A DNA stretch of 19,632 nt from Bacillota bacterium (GTDB taxonomy: Bacteria > Bacillota > Clostridia > Christensenellales > CAG-138): the NCBI GenBank assembly GCA_023426265.1, contig JAFABA010000170.1, forward strand, positions 1-19,632, in the 5' to 3' direction. Under the pieces are notes generated by a model. It saw nothing but the letters and a program-made list of their open reading frames with translations, was not told the origin of the DNA and made no database searches. This document shows, piece after piece, positions 1-8,134 of this stretch (its first letter is position 1; each line of letters opens with the position of its first letter). Made by a program: the position numbers and the translations under genes.

Positions 1-44
1 TACAACACACCGGAGCAAAGTACGCTTTGATCTCCTTTTCCGAA

Positions 45-93
45 AAAAGCCGCGCTCGCATCGGCGAGGCCCTTGCAAGCGCGGGCTTTTTAC
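45..93. terminator. Bulged GC-rich hairpin with T-runs on both sides, possible bidirectional terminator
   Basis: The arms AAGCCGCGCTCGCA and TGCAAGCGCGGGCTT pair with one bulged base. The right arm runs into TTTTT on the plus strand, and on the minus strand the opposite arm runs into TTTTTT. An in-frame TGA at 28-30 could be the end of a plus-strand gene starting before the window, but ten codons are too few to call it. The hairpin could equally be part of the structured repeat-like stretch that follows. Confidence 0.4.
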
Positions 94-156
94 GCCGATT
101 TGCTCGCTACGGCTCCTTCGACTCCACTCCCCATTGAACCGATTTTCTATAAAGAA

Positions 157-292
157 GTTCCTCGCCGGGGAACGGCGAGGAACCTTCCCACCTGCGGCGG
201 CCTGCAGGCCTAGTGCCAATCGGCTCCCCCCGCCGATGGCCGGGCGGGTCGCCGTTGGTGCCTGAGAAGAAACAATCCGCAGGTGTTTTTTT
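157..292 (+). other. Multi-hairpin GC-rich element ending in a T-tract (candidate structured RNA or intergenic repeat)
   Basis: This lies in a gene-free stretch (1-369). It starts with a 10-bp perfect hairpin, GTTCCTCGCC (157-166) with GGCGAGGAAC (174-183). A 9-bp perfect inverted repeat, CACCTGCGG (189-197) with CCGCAGGTG (277-285), encloses three smaller elements: the palindrome GGCCTGCAGGCC (199-210), a hairpin at 215-240 with one bulged A, and GGCG-GGT-CGCC (243-253). The outer right arm is followed at once by seven T. The layout resembles a multibranched RNA closed by a terminator, but I recognise no known riboswitch or ncRNA family. A 74-codon minus-strand ORF here looks spurious. Confidence 0.4.
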
Positions 293-308
293 GTTGTATG
301 GTATTCTC

Positions 309-337
309 TTGACGAAATACATCCGTTTCATTAATAT
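309..337 (+). promoter_or_regulatory. Promoter for the CPBP protease gene
   Basis: TTGACG (309-314) is separated by 17 nt from TAATAT (332-337). The predicted transcription start is near 344, leaving a leader of about 26 nt before the ATG at 370. The -35 is 5/6 consensus and the -10 is 4/6. Confidence 0.5.
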
Positions 338-369
338 ATAAATGATTTCGTACCAATCAGGGGTGTTTT

Positions 370-1035
370 ATGGACAACTCCGTCAAATTGTACCTTGGTA
401 GGTTTACTGGCAAACAGCTGTTTCTCATACTGTTGCCAGTATTTTTAGTTGCGTCCACCTATTTCGCTTTTCAGTATTTCTGCACAATATGGGGCTTGAA
501 AGTTAGATATCTAGCGGGATTTCTGTTCTATTGGATTGTATGGTGCATATTTGCCCCTCTTGTTCTGCTCGAAAAAAAAGAAATTGTCGGACTTTTTCGC
601 AAGCCCGAAAACGGCCGCTACAGATGGCTGAATGTTGTTTTACTTGTGATTCCGTGTGTCTTTGCCATATTTGGAGGCCCTTTTTTAGCGCGGCTTCCGA
701 AAGTCACCTCTGAAATAGCTTTCTTATCGTTTGTCATCGCGTCGGTAAATGCAGTTGGCGAAGAAGTTTTATGGAGAGGCGTATACTGCCACTACTTTCA
801 ACAGCCCGTTATGGGGCTTGTATTTCCGCTCATAGGCTTTGCAGTATGGCATGTTTCTCCCAATTCTGTAAACCCGTCTTCTTACGGCGTGCCCTTGTTC
901 GTTCTCTTTTCAGGAATATTAGGAATTTTCTGGGGTATTGTCGCATACCGGACAAAATCCATCCGATGGACATTGTTATCGCATATTATAGTGGACTTGT
1001 CCGGCTTTGGCGCCATGTTCTATTTGAGCCAATGA
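370..1035 (+). CDS. CPBP family intramembrane metalloprotease
   Basis: This 221-residue polytopic membrane protein belongs to the CPBP (Abi/CAAX protease-like) family of glutamate-type intramembrane proteases. The three family motifs are visible: EExxxR (E131, E132, R136), FxxxH (F157-H161) and a C-terminal HxxxD (H205-D209), where many relatives have HxxxN. Hydrophobic segments fall at about 17-40, 48-66, 87-107, 115-130, 147-160 and 172-193. The ATG follows GGGGTG at modest spacing. The gene stands alone, convergent with the DUF3888 gene. Family members process prenylated or peptide substrates, or give bacteriocin self-immunity; nothing here points to a particular substrate. The coding sequence looks more AT-rich than the SDMH genes, so later acquisition is possible. 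Confidence 0.88.
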   Translation: MDNSVKLYLGRFTGKQLFLILLPVFLVASTYFAFQYFCTIWGLKVRYLAGFLFYWIVWCIFAPLVLLEKKEIVGLFRKPENGRYRWLNVVLLVIPCVFAIFGGPFLARLPKVTSEIAFLSFVIASVNAVGEEVLWRGVYCHYFQQPVMGLVFPLIGFAVWHVSPNSVNPSSYGVPLFVLFSGILGIFWGIVAYRTKSIRWTLLSHIIVDLSGFGAMFYLSQ

Positions 1036-1101
1036 TATGCCCTGCTCCCATTTATGGCTGCGGGTTTGTTTCTGTATGCCAACGCAGTGCATCATGCATT
1101 A

Positions 1102-1446
1102 TCATCCATCCTGATGCTCGAACTCTTTTAATCCCACCTGACCATAAGTAACGTAAAACGTCATAGTCTCCAAGCCATAGGGAGGATTATGCGGCCCCAC
1201 AAAAGTTCTTACCTGTATGATGACCTCATAGTATGGCGTATCCGGCACCTGGCGAACGCTTATCACTTTCCCGCCCATATGCTGCCGCCGTTCTCCGTAA
1301 TACTCGTCAATGGCATCACCCGTTGGATAGTACAGCAGGCGCAATATGGTTTGCTCCATGGCTCTGTCTTTTAGAATAGAAAGGAGCAGGCATATGAATA
1401 GAATTGTAACAACAAGCGCGGCAATAATCTCGTATACCCTTTTCAT
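1102..1446 (-). CDS. DUF3888-type membrane-anchored protein
   Basis: This is a 114-residue protein with an N-terminal hydrophobic segment (about 5-24) and a small extracytoplasmic domain. AIDEYYG (45-51) and GPHNPPYGLET (84-94) are the blocks I associate with the Bacillus DUF3888 family, whose function is unknown. I chose the ATG at 1446 rather than the upstream in-frame ATG at 1476 because GAGGTG sits about 7 nt before it, while the longer start lacks a ribosome site and adds ten polar residues before the membrane segment. It converges on the CPBP gene across a 66-bp gap with no clear terminator. Its role is unknown. Confidence 0.72.
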   Translation of the reverse strand: MKRVYEIIAALVVTILFICLLLSILKDRAMEQTILRLLYYPTGDAIDEYYGERRQHMGGKVISVRQVPDTPYYEVIIQVRTFVGPHNPPYGLETMTFYVTYGQVGLKEFEHQDG

Positions 1447-1510
1447 TGGATAACACCTCAAAACAGTGTATTCCAATAATTGTAATCATATGGCATATGC
1501 AATTATAATA

Positions 1511-1547
1511 ATGAGAAAAGACGCCATGCGGTTCCCCGCATGGCGTC
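1511..1547 (-). terminator. Rho-independent terminator of the oxoamine synthase gene
   Basis: A 12-bp perfect stem, GACGCCATGCGG (1520-1531) with CCGCATGGCGTC (1536-1547), closes a TTCC loop. Read on the minus strand it is followed by CTTTTCTCATTATTATAAT. It begins 29 nt after the stop of the PLP enzyme gene, which ends at 1576. Confidence 0.85.
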
Positions 1548-1575
1548 AGCATACTTCGTATCTTTCGGCTATCGC

Positions 1576-2751
1576 TTAGATCGACTGCAGCACCTGCGCG
1601 ATAACCGCCGCGGCGCGGTCCATCTGCTCGAACGTATGGGTGGCCGTATAGCTTGTACGCAGCAGGCACTGGCCCTCCACTACCGCGGGCGGTATCACGG
1701 GGTTGACGTATACGCCGTTCTCAAAGAGCAGCTTGGCGGCGATGAACGTCCGCTCCATGGAGTACGTGAACACGGGGATAATGGCGGTCTCGCCTTCCAT
1801 GATGGGAACGTTGAGCTCGGTGAGCTTTTTGCGCATGTAGTTGGCCACTTCAAGCAGCTTGTCCTTCCGGCCGGGCTCCCGCTTGATAATGCGCAGCGCC
1901 TCAAGCGCCGCCGCTGCGTTTGCGGGCGGTATGGACGCGCTGAATATGAACGGGCGGGAACGGTGCTTGACGTAATTGATCACTTTATCGCTGGCCGCGA
2001 TTACGCCGCCCAGGGAACCGAAGGATTTGGAGAACGTGGTCATAATGACGTCCACCTCGTCCTCCAGGCCATAATACGAGGCCGTGCCGCGTCCGCCGTC
2101 GCCCACCATGCCAGCGCCGTGCGCGTCGTCCACCATGATGCGCGCGCCGTACTTTTTCGCAAGCTTCACGATTTCGGGCAGCTTTGCGATCTCGCCGGAC
2201 ATGGAGAACACGCCGTCGGTCACAATGAGCTTGCCCGAGTCTTCTGGGATGCGCGCGAGCTTGCTTTCGAGATCCTCCATGTTGGAATGCTCAAATTTCA
2301 CGTCTTTTTTGCAGTAGCTCAGACGCGTCGCATCCACGATGCTCGCGTGGTTTTCGGAATCGTTTATAATGTAATCGTGCCGGCCAACAAGACCCGAGAT
2401 CGCGCCAAGGTTGGTCTGGAAGCCGGTGGAGAACGTCAATGCCGCGTCCTTGTGGAAAAACTCGGCGAACTCGCGCTCCAGTTCCTCGTGCAGCACCAGC
2501 GTGCCGTTTAAAAAGCGGGAGCCGGAGCAACCTGTGCCGAACTTCTCCACCGCCGCAATCGCGGCCTTTTTCAGCCTTTCGTCACTGACGAGACCCATGT
2601 AGTTGTTGGAGCCCAGCATGATGATGTTCCTGCCGGACATGACGACTTCCGTGTCCTGCCCGGTCTCCAGCGCATGGAAATAGGGATAGATCCCCGCTTC
2701 CATCGCCCGCTGCGGTTCGTCGTAGCGAAAGCACTTTTCGAATAAATCCAT
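1576..2751 (-). CDS. Alpha-oxoamine synthase (PLP), serine palmitoyltransferase-like / AONS-KBL family
   Basis: This 391-residue fold-type I PLP enzyme condenses an amino acid with an acyl-CoA and releases CO2. Visible active-site features are H135 in NHASIVD (stacks on PLP), D208 and H211 in VDDAHG, and the Schiff-base lysine K242 in TTFSKSFGS. The family includes BioF, Kbl, HemA and serine palmitoyltransferase (SPT). Several blocks recall Bacteroides/Sphingomonas SPT rather than Kbl or BioF: AGIYPYF (19-25), GSRFLNGT (77-84), FSTGFQTNLG (107-116), and the C-terminal VYVNPVIPPAV with ATHTFEQ. No tdh or bio genes are adjacent, which weakens Kbl or BioF as the role. The ATG follows AAGGTGG. 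It is monocistronic, with its own promoter and terminator. The family is sure; the exact substrate is not. Confidence 0.9.
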   Translation of the reverse strand: MDLFEKCFRYDEPQRAMEAGIYPYFHALETGQDTEVVMSGRNIIMLGSNNYMGLVSDERLKKAAIAAVEKFGTGCSGSRFLNGTLVLHEELEREFAEFFHKDAALTFSTGFQTNLGAISGLVGRHDYIINDSENHASIVDATRLSYCKKDVKFEHSNMEDLESKLARIPEDSGKLIVTDGVFSMSGEIAKLPEIVKLAKKYGARIMVDDAHGAGMVGDGGRGTASYYGLEDEVDVIMTTFSKSFGSLGGVIAASDKVINYVKHRSRPFIFSASIPPANAAAALEALRIIKREPGRKDKLLEVANYMRKKLTELNVPIMEGETAIIPVFTYSMERTFIAAKLLFENGVYVNPVIPPAVVEGQCLLRTSYTATHTFEQMDRAAAVIAQVLQSI

Positions 2752-2799
2752 CTGCAGCCACCTTTATAAATTTATTATTCCGGATCAAATGACCGCTTT

Positions 2800-2828
2800 A
2801 TTATACGATGAATCGCATGGGAAAGCAA
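2800..2828 (-). promoter_or_regulatory. Promoter for the oxoamine synthase gene
   Basis: On the minus strand, TTGCTT (2828-2823) lies 17 nt upstream of a perfect TATAAT (2805-2800). The expected start near 2793 gives a leader of about 40 nt. The 299-bp gap 2752-3050 holds this promoter and the terminator at 2900-2932; I see nothing else in it. Confidence 0.6.
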
Positions 2829-2899
2829 TCGCAGGGAATGCACGATATGGTTAGCTTGTAAAATATTCCATATAATACGATGTCCGTGTATTGCTTGCA

Positions 2900-2932
2900 T
2901 GAAAAAAGGAGCCTTCTTTTAAAGTGCTCCTT
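2900..2932 (-). terminator. Rho-independent terminator of the c-di-GMP operon
   Basis: The arms AAGGAGC (2906-2912) and GCTCCTT (2926-2932) form a 7-bp stem. Read on the minus strand, the hairpin is followed by TTTTC. It lies about 120 nt beyond the stop of the 952-residue sensor gene. Confidence 0.6.
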
Positions 2933-3050
2933 GTGAACCTTTTGCCTCGCGGCTGGATCGGGTAGCGATACGCCTGTTGAGGATTGTAAATGCCACCGCT
3001 CATCACGGCCGGCATTTTTAATAATCTTTTGTTATTGCTTAAGTCCTGTC

Positions 3051-5909
3051 TTAGGATCCTTCCTCCATCATGCGCGCAAACAGCTCGGCCAGCATGGGGT
3101 CAAACTGCCTGCCCGCGTTTTCCCTTAGCTCCCGCAGCGCGTCCTCTTTTGTCCTCGCCTTGGTGTTGTCCGAATCGTGCGTCATGCGTTCAAAGCTTTC
3201 CACCACGGCGATGATGCGCGCCAGCAGCGGAATTTCCTCCCCTTTGAGCCCCTTGGGATAGCCGGTGCCGTCCCACTGCTCATGGTGCGCCAGCACCGAT
3301 TCCGCAAGATCCACGGTATCGTCAAAGGAGTTTAGTATCCGGTACCCGATGATGGGGTGCCGCTTGACCTCGTTCCACTCCTCCAACGTCAACAGATGGT
3401 TTTTATTGAGGATATTCGGCTCCAGCACGATTTTCCCGATATCGTGCAGGCGGGCAACCTCCTTGAGCTTCTTGAGTTTCACCTCGGAAAGGCCCAGCGC
3501 GCGCCCGAGCAGCACGGAGAGTTCGCTGACCCGCTCCGCGTGCTCCAGCTCACGGTAGCTGCTTTCATAGAGCGAGGTGGTGATCGCGTCGATGGCGCGG
3601 CTCCTGACATCGTCCCGGTTCAGGGATTTTGCGGAGTACATGTTTTCCTCAGCGCTGGCCAGAACGCGGCTGATGGGTTCCTCCGCATCGATCTTTGTGG
3701 CATAGCCCATGGAGATGCTGCCGCGGATGGCGCGAATCTGCTCTTTACTAAACGCCTCCTTCACAGCCGCGATTGCATCTTCCGCCCGCGCCGCCGAAGC
3801 GCCCGGCATCAGGATAACGAATTCATCCCCGCCCCACCGGGCGATCACGCCCTGCGGGCCGAACACTCCGCGCAGCACCTCGGAAACCTTTTCAAGCAGC
3901 ATGTCGCCGAACGCGTGGCCGAATATATCGTTGGTGAGTTTCAGGCTGTTGACGTCGCCCAGTATAATGGAAACAGGCAGCACGCCGGAAACGTCCACGC
4001 GCTGCATCTCCTCCTCAAAATACCTTCTGTTGTAGAGGCCGGTGAGCGAATCGTGGAAGCTCAGAAACTCGATCTTCTTGCGCTGTTCTTTTTTATCGGT
4101 CACGTCGCGGAACACAAGCACCACGCCTACGGTGTTCCCCTGATCGTCCCGTATGGGCGCGGCGCTGTCCTCCAAATAATAGGAAGCGCCGCTTCTCGAA
4201 GTCAGCATGGCGTGGTTGCCCAGCTCCTGCACCTCGTTGGTCAAAAGGGCGTCCTCTATGGGGTCCTTAATGGTAAAGCCGGGCTGCTCATGCGAGAGCA
4301 CAAATACCTCTTTGTAATGATGGTCCGCCGCATCCTTCGTGCTCCAGCCGGTCAGTTTTTCGGCGACGCCGTTGAGCATTTCGATCATGCCCTGGGCGTT
4401 TACCACCATCACGCCGTCGCCAATTGAGATCAGCGTCTGCAAATACTTGTTGCGCTCAAAATACAGCGTGGAGAGCGCCTGCCGCCGCTTCATGGAATTC
4501 CATACGCCGTCCATCAGCAGGCTGAGTTCAGCGGCGTCCTCCATGTCATATTCGCCGTCCCGGTTAAACAGTGCGACACAGGCTACGATTTCCCCGTCGA
4601 TCAGTACGGGGAAGGCCAGATAGTTTGTAATTTCCACCTGCTCCCGCAGCGCTTCCGGCTTTTCCGGGCCGAACCGGAAGAAATGGCGCTCCCCGTCGGC
4701 GAAACGGTTGATGGCCACCGGCTCGCGCTCCGCCAACGCTTTGCCCCATATGCCCACTTCTTCCACGCGGGCGGTCAGCCAGATATCGGGCGCGCCGTTT
4801 TCGGGTTTTTGCTGGTCCATCCAGCAAAAGAGCGTCAGTTCCCGCTTCTTTTCATCATACAGGTAGACGCAGCCAAACCGGCTTTGTGTGAGCAGCAGCA
4901 TCTGCTGCAATACCAGCCCCAAATGCTCCTCCATGCTCTCAAAATTCTGGTTCATCATCTCAAAGGCGATCTCGCTCCTCTTGAGCGCGAACGCCTGCCG
5001 TTTCGCGTACTTGATTTCATCCGTAATATCGCGCGCATAGGAGCCTACGCCGCGTTTGCCATCGATGAGCACCACCGGGAACTTCTTGATTTTAAATACC
5101 CTGCCGTTATGCGTAATCTCTTCCAAAGTGGATGCGTTGTGTTGAAGCACGTAACGGTCCGCCGCGCGCCGGGCCTCCGCGAACTCAGGCTCAAATATCG
5201 CGTAATCGTCGCGGCCGACCGTGTCTTTTTCCAGGACCCCGTGCATAATTTCCCCGGCCTTGTTGACGGAGACATAGCGCAGGTTTTCATCCTTGAGATA
5301 CAGCCCGCTTTCATCCGCGTCATAAAAGCTGCGCATGAGCGCGTTGGATTTTTCAAGCGAGGCGGCAAGCCTTTTTAGCTGCCTTCTGTTAAAGCCAATG
5401 CCCAGCAACAGCAAAAGAAGTGTGAGCGCGACAAGGCTGCCCACGATAATAAAAATTCTGCTTTCCCTGCGTTCATTCTCGAGCAGCTGCACTTTTTCGG
5501 TGATATCCTGGACGATTAAAAGATTCATCAGCCGCCCGTCCACCGTAACGATGCCTGCCGTAATCTCCACATAGCGAAGGCTGCCGTCTTTCAGGCGATG
5601 GGTAAACTGCATAGCGCCGCCGCGGTTTCCGAACGCGGCGCGGACGTCTTTGCTGATATCTTCGGAAGGGGTCGCGTTGATTTCGCTGAAGTTCATTTGA
5701 GCAAACTGCTCCACGCTGTAGCCGTAATATTGTGCGGCCGCCGCGTTTGCATACTTGATTTCACCGGTATAAGGGTCCACAAGAAGCATGACGGCGGGGT
5801 GGGTCTGCATCATGCCAATAAAATCGGCGCTGCTGTATGCCTCTGCCTTTGCGGCGGAGGGCAACAGCAACCCGATGAGTAATAGTATGCAAACCGCTGC
5901 TTTTCTCAT
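3051..5909 (-). CDS. Membrane PAS-PAS-GAF-PAS-GGDEF-HD-GYP protein (c-di-GMP synthesis/hydrolysis)
   Basis: This 952-residue sensor has a signal-peptide-like N-terminus (1-22, ending AKA), a probably extracytoplasmic PAS (about 28-140), a membrane helix (152-173), PAS (about 185-300), GAF (about 315-470), PAS (about 485-605), GGDEF (about 612-770) and HD-GYP (about 775-950). The cyclase signature is intact: DVNSLKLTND, GHAFGD and GGDEF at 693-697. The RxxD inhibitory I-site is absent (GPQG at that place). The phosphodiesterase half keeps H822-D823, HP at 851, and HHEQWDGTGYP (875-885). The later metal-binding motif, usually VxDxYDAM, reads VVESFERM (902-909), with Asp replaced by Glu twice. 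The start overlaps the upstream gene's stop by 4 nt (ATGA), so translation is probably coupled. The signal sensed is unknown. Confidence 0.93.
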   Translation of the reverse strand: MRKAAVCILLLIGLLLPSAAKAEAYSSADFIGMMQTHPAVMLLVDPYTGEIKYANAAAAQYYGYSVEQFAQMNFSEINATPSEDISKDVRAAFGNRGGAMQFTHRLKDGSLRYVEITAGIVTVDGRLMNLLIVQDITEKVQLLENERRESRIFIIVGSLVALTLLLLLLGIGFNRRQLKRLAASLEKSNALMRSFYDADESGLYLKDENLRYVSVNKAGEIMHGVLEKDTVGRDDYAIFEPEFAEARRAADRYVLQHNASTLEEITHNGRVFKIKKFPVVLIDGKRGVGSYARDITDEIKYAKRQAFALKRSEIAFEMMNQNFESMEEHLGLVLQQMLLLTQSRFGCVYLYDEKKRELTLFCWMDQQKPENGAPDIWLTARVEEVGIWGKALAEREPVAINRFADGERHFFRFGPEKPEALREQVEITNYLAFPVLIDGEIVACVALFNRDGEYDMEDAAELSLLMDGVWNSMKRRQALSTLYFERNKYLQTLISIGDGVMVVNAQGMIEMLNGVAEKLTGWSTKDAADHHYKEVFVLSHEQPGFTIKDPIEDALLTNEVQELGNHAMLTSRSGASYYLEDSAAPIRDDQGNTVGVVLVFRDVTDKKEQRKKIEFLSFHDSLTGLYNRRYFEEEMQRVDVSGVLPVSIILGDVNSLKLTNDIFGHAFGDMLLEKVSEVLRGVFGPQGVIARWGGDEFVILMPGASAARAEDAIAAVKEAFSKEQIRAIRGSISMGYATKIDAEEPISRVLASAEENMYSAKSLNRDDVRSRAIDAITTSLYESSYRELEHAERVSELSVLLGRALGLSEVKLKKLKEVARLHDIGKIVLEPNILNKNHLLTLEEWNEVKRHPIIGYRILNSFDDTVDLAESVLAHHEQWDGTGYPKGLKGEEIPLLARIIAVVESFERMTHDSDNTKARTKEDALRELRENAGRQFDPMLAELFARMMEEGS

Positions 5910-8047
5910 ATTCCCGTCCCCTTCGTGTACGCCGGCTCCATGTTTTCATCAAAAGCAGACAATGAACCCTCTTTTATACAATCGATAAAAAGTGCCGCAA
6001 TATAAGGGTCAAATTGCGTTCCGGCATTTTTATTCAGTTCTTCCATGGCTTGCTCCCTGGGCATGGCCTTGCGGTAAATGCGCTCTTCCGTCATGGCGTC
6101 GTAAGCGTCCACCACCGCGAGGATACGAGAAAGCAGGGGGATCTCCTCTCCTTTTAAACCCACGGGGTATCCGGTGCCGTCCCAGCGTTCATGATGCGTG
6201 AGTATCAGCAGCGCGATATGCTTCAATTCCGGCGAAGCGGTCGCAATCCGGCAACCGATTTCCGGATGCCGCCGCATATACACCCATTCGTCGTCGGTAA
6301 GCTGCGCGGGCTTGTTGAGTATGCGGTCATCCACGCCGATTTTCCCGATATCATGCAGCATCGCAAACAGCTCGAGCTGATCGAGCTTGCTCTGCGCAAG
6401 CCCCATGCGCCAGCCCACGCATCTTGCCAGCCGCGCAAGCCGTTTTGCATGCGCTTCCGTCTCCTGGCTGCGCGCGTATATGGTGGCCATAACGTAGGTC
6501 AAAATGGAATTGTGAGAGCTCTTGCGCGTAAGGAGCTTGCGGCTGTTGAGATATTCCGCGGCGGCCCTTGCAACCTCCTCCACGTTTTCATCTTCCTGCT
6601 GCTTTACCGCAAACCCGAAGGATACGCTGATGTCGTACCCAAGCGCGGAATTGCTTTTGTTGTACGTATCGAGCGCCCCCGTGATTTCTTTGACCAGCAT
6701 CGCCGCGTCCCTTGGCTCGGCGTCGGGCAGCAATATGCTGAATTCATCCCCTCCCGTCCTTGCAAGAACGGCCTGGGGGGCGCAGCAGGATTTTATCAGC
6801 GTGGCGGTAGCGATAATCAGTTCATCCCCCCGCGAATAGCCAAGCGCGTCGTTGATGAGCTTTAACCCGTTGATATCGGCAATGATGATGCCAAACGAGC
6901 TGAAGGGGCGCTTTTCATCCAGCTTCCGTTTTTCGGTTTCAAAATAAATGCGGTTGTGAAGGCCCGTCAAAAGGTCATGGTCGTGCATGTACTGTATCTG
7001 CGCGCCGCGTTTTTTCTGCTCCGTAATATCAATGATGATACCCTCGAGCGCCTGTACTGCGCCCGTTTCACTCAGCACGGCCTGCCCGGTTTCGAGCACC
7101 CATTTGCTTTCCCCGCTTTTTGCGGTGATCTCGTATTCGTAGCGGAAGGGTTCGTTCAAAGCAAGCACGCGGTCCCATTCCCTGCGTACGATATCCTTGT
7201 ATATGGGTTTGATGATGTCGTTAAAGGAGAGCGCGTTGTTGTCGATGAGCTCTGCCGGCAAATAACCGGTGAGCGCGAGGCAGCCGTCCGAAACAAAGCG
7301 CATGGTCCAGTCCAAATCGTTTTCGCAGCGGTAGGCAAGGCCGGGAAGGTGGCTTAAAAGCACCGCCTTGCTGCGTTCGCTTTCGGTAAGCGCCTGGCAG
7401 GCCTGCCGGTAATGGGTAATATCCTCCAATATGGACAGGTATTGCTGTGGCTTAAAAAAATCCGGCGGGAGCGGGAAGCAGACGATCTTGAGCCAGAGAG
7501 GAGAGCCGGACAGTCCTTTCGTTTTTGCTTCAAAGCCGAATTGCGCAACCTCTCCGCGGCGAAGCGCAGCAAAATTGGCCTTTGCTTTTTCCGCGTCCTC
7601 CGGGTAAAGAAGTTCTTCCAGCCACGCGCCTTCCATCTGCCATGCGGTACGCCCAAGCATATCCAAAAGCACTGCATTCCCGTAGAGTACCTCCCCCCAG
7701 TCCGGCCCTATGGCAACGCCATAAGGCGCCCGATCCAGCGTTTTTAAAAACAGCTCGGGCAGGGAGTTCAATTCCCTCCGTTTCCGGGTGCGAAGCAACA
7801 ACAGCAGCGCAAAGAGCGCCGCGCACAAAAGGATAAAAGCCGCCGCAAACGGCCATAGTCCAACGCCTGCGGGCAACGCGGGCGCGCCCGCAGAAAACAA
7901 GGAAGGCGCATATCCGGGTATCCCAAACAGCAGATATGTCCCCAGCAGCGCATCCATAAAAAGCAAGGCGCCGCAAATCAACGCCAAGAAAGAAATCCAC
8001 CGGATGGTATGCTTCTGTTCTCTGGTGCCGCCGGCGGAATGAACCAT
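5906..8047 (-). CDS. Membrane PAS-PAS-GGDEF-HD-GYP protein (c-di-GMP turnover)
   Basis: This is a 713-residue protein with two membrane helices near the N-terminus (about 16-41 and 63-86). They are followed by cytoplasmic PAS domains (about 98-212 and 220-345), GGDEF (about 350-510) and HD-GYP (about 515-690). The GGDEF motif is at 432-436, with DINGLKLIND and RGDE upstream, so cyclase activity is plausible; no I-site RxxD is present. The HD-GYP half is canonical: H565-D566 in HDIGK, H594 in HPEIG, HHERWDGTGYP (618-628) and VVDAYDAM (645-652). The ATG follows GAGGTG. It is the first gene of a two-gene operon. With both domains intact it could make or degrade c-di-GMP depending on the PAS input. 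The family is certain; the direction of activity is not. Confidence 0.94.
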   Translation of the reverse strand: MVHSAGGTREQKHTIRWISFLALICGALLFMDALLGTYLLFGIPGYAPSLFSAGAPALPAGVGLWPFAAAFILLCAALFALLLLLRTRKRRELNSLPELFLKTLDRAPYGVAIGPDWGEVLYGNAVLLDMLGRTAWQMEGAWLEELLYPEDAEKAKANFAALRRGEVAQFGFEAKTKGLSGSPLWLKIVCFPLPPDFFKPQQYLSILEDITHYRQACQALTESERSKAVLLSHLPGLAYRCENDLDWTMRFVSDGCLALTGYLPAELIDNNALSFNDIIKPIYKDIVRREWDRVLALNEPFRYEYEITAKSGESKWVLETGQAVLSETGAVQALEGIIIDITEQKKRGAQIQYMHDHDLLTGLHNRIYFETEKRKLDEKRPFSSFGIIIADINGLKLINDALGYSRGDELIIATATLIKSCCAPQAVLARTGGDEFSILLPDAEPRDAAMLVKEITGALDTYNKSNSALGYDISVSFGFAVKQQEDENVEEVARAAAEYLNSRKLLTRKSSHNSILTYVMATIYARSQETEAHAKRLARLARCVGWRMGLAQSKLDQLELFAMLHDIGKIGVDDRILNKPAQLTDDEWVYMRRHPEIGCRIATASPELKHIALLILTHHERWDGTGYPVGLKGEEIPLLSRILAVVDAYDAMTEERIYRKAMPREQAMEELNKNAGTQFDPYIAALFIDCIKEGSLSAFDENMEPAYTKGTGI

Positions 8048-8134
8048 CGTTTCACCTCAATTTTTAGCCTCCGCGATGGCCAGCTGAATATGCCGGGATA
8101 TGACGAAAAAACGCCGTTTCAGGCATATGTATAA

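Noticed and set aside
107..331. 74-codon minus-strand ORF in the hairpin-rich region
   Set aside because: It runs through several perfect inverted repeats, has no convincing ribosome site, and has a biased arginine/glycine/proline composition typical of non-coding GC-rich DNA.
1540..2511. 323-codon plus-strand ORF
   Set aside because: It is an antisense shadow of the oxoamine synthase gene, whose motifs, promoter and terminator are clear.
2988..3020. Hairpin with ATGCC/GGCAT arms and TTTTTA on the plus strand
   Set aside because: The stem has mismatches and no plus-strand gene ends there.
3357..4427. 356-codon plus-strand ORF
   Set aside because: It is antisense to the GGDEF/HD-GYP protein, is rich in His/Gln/Arg, and has no family motif.
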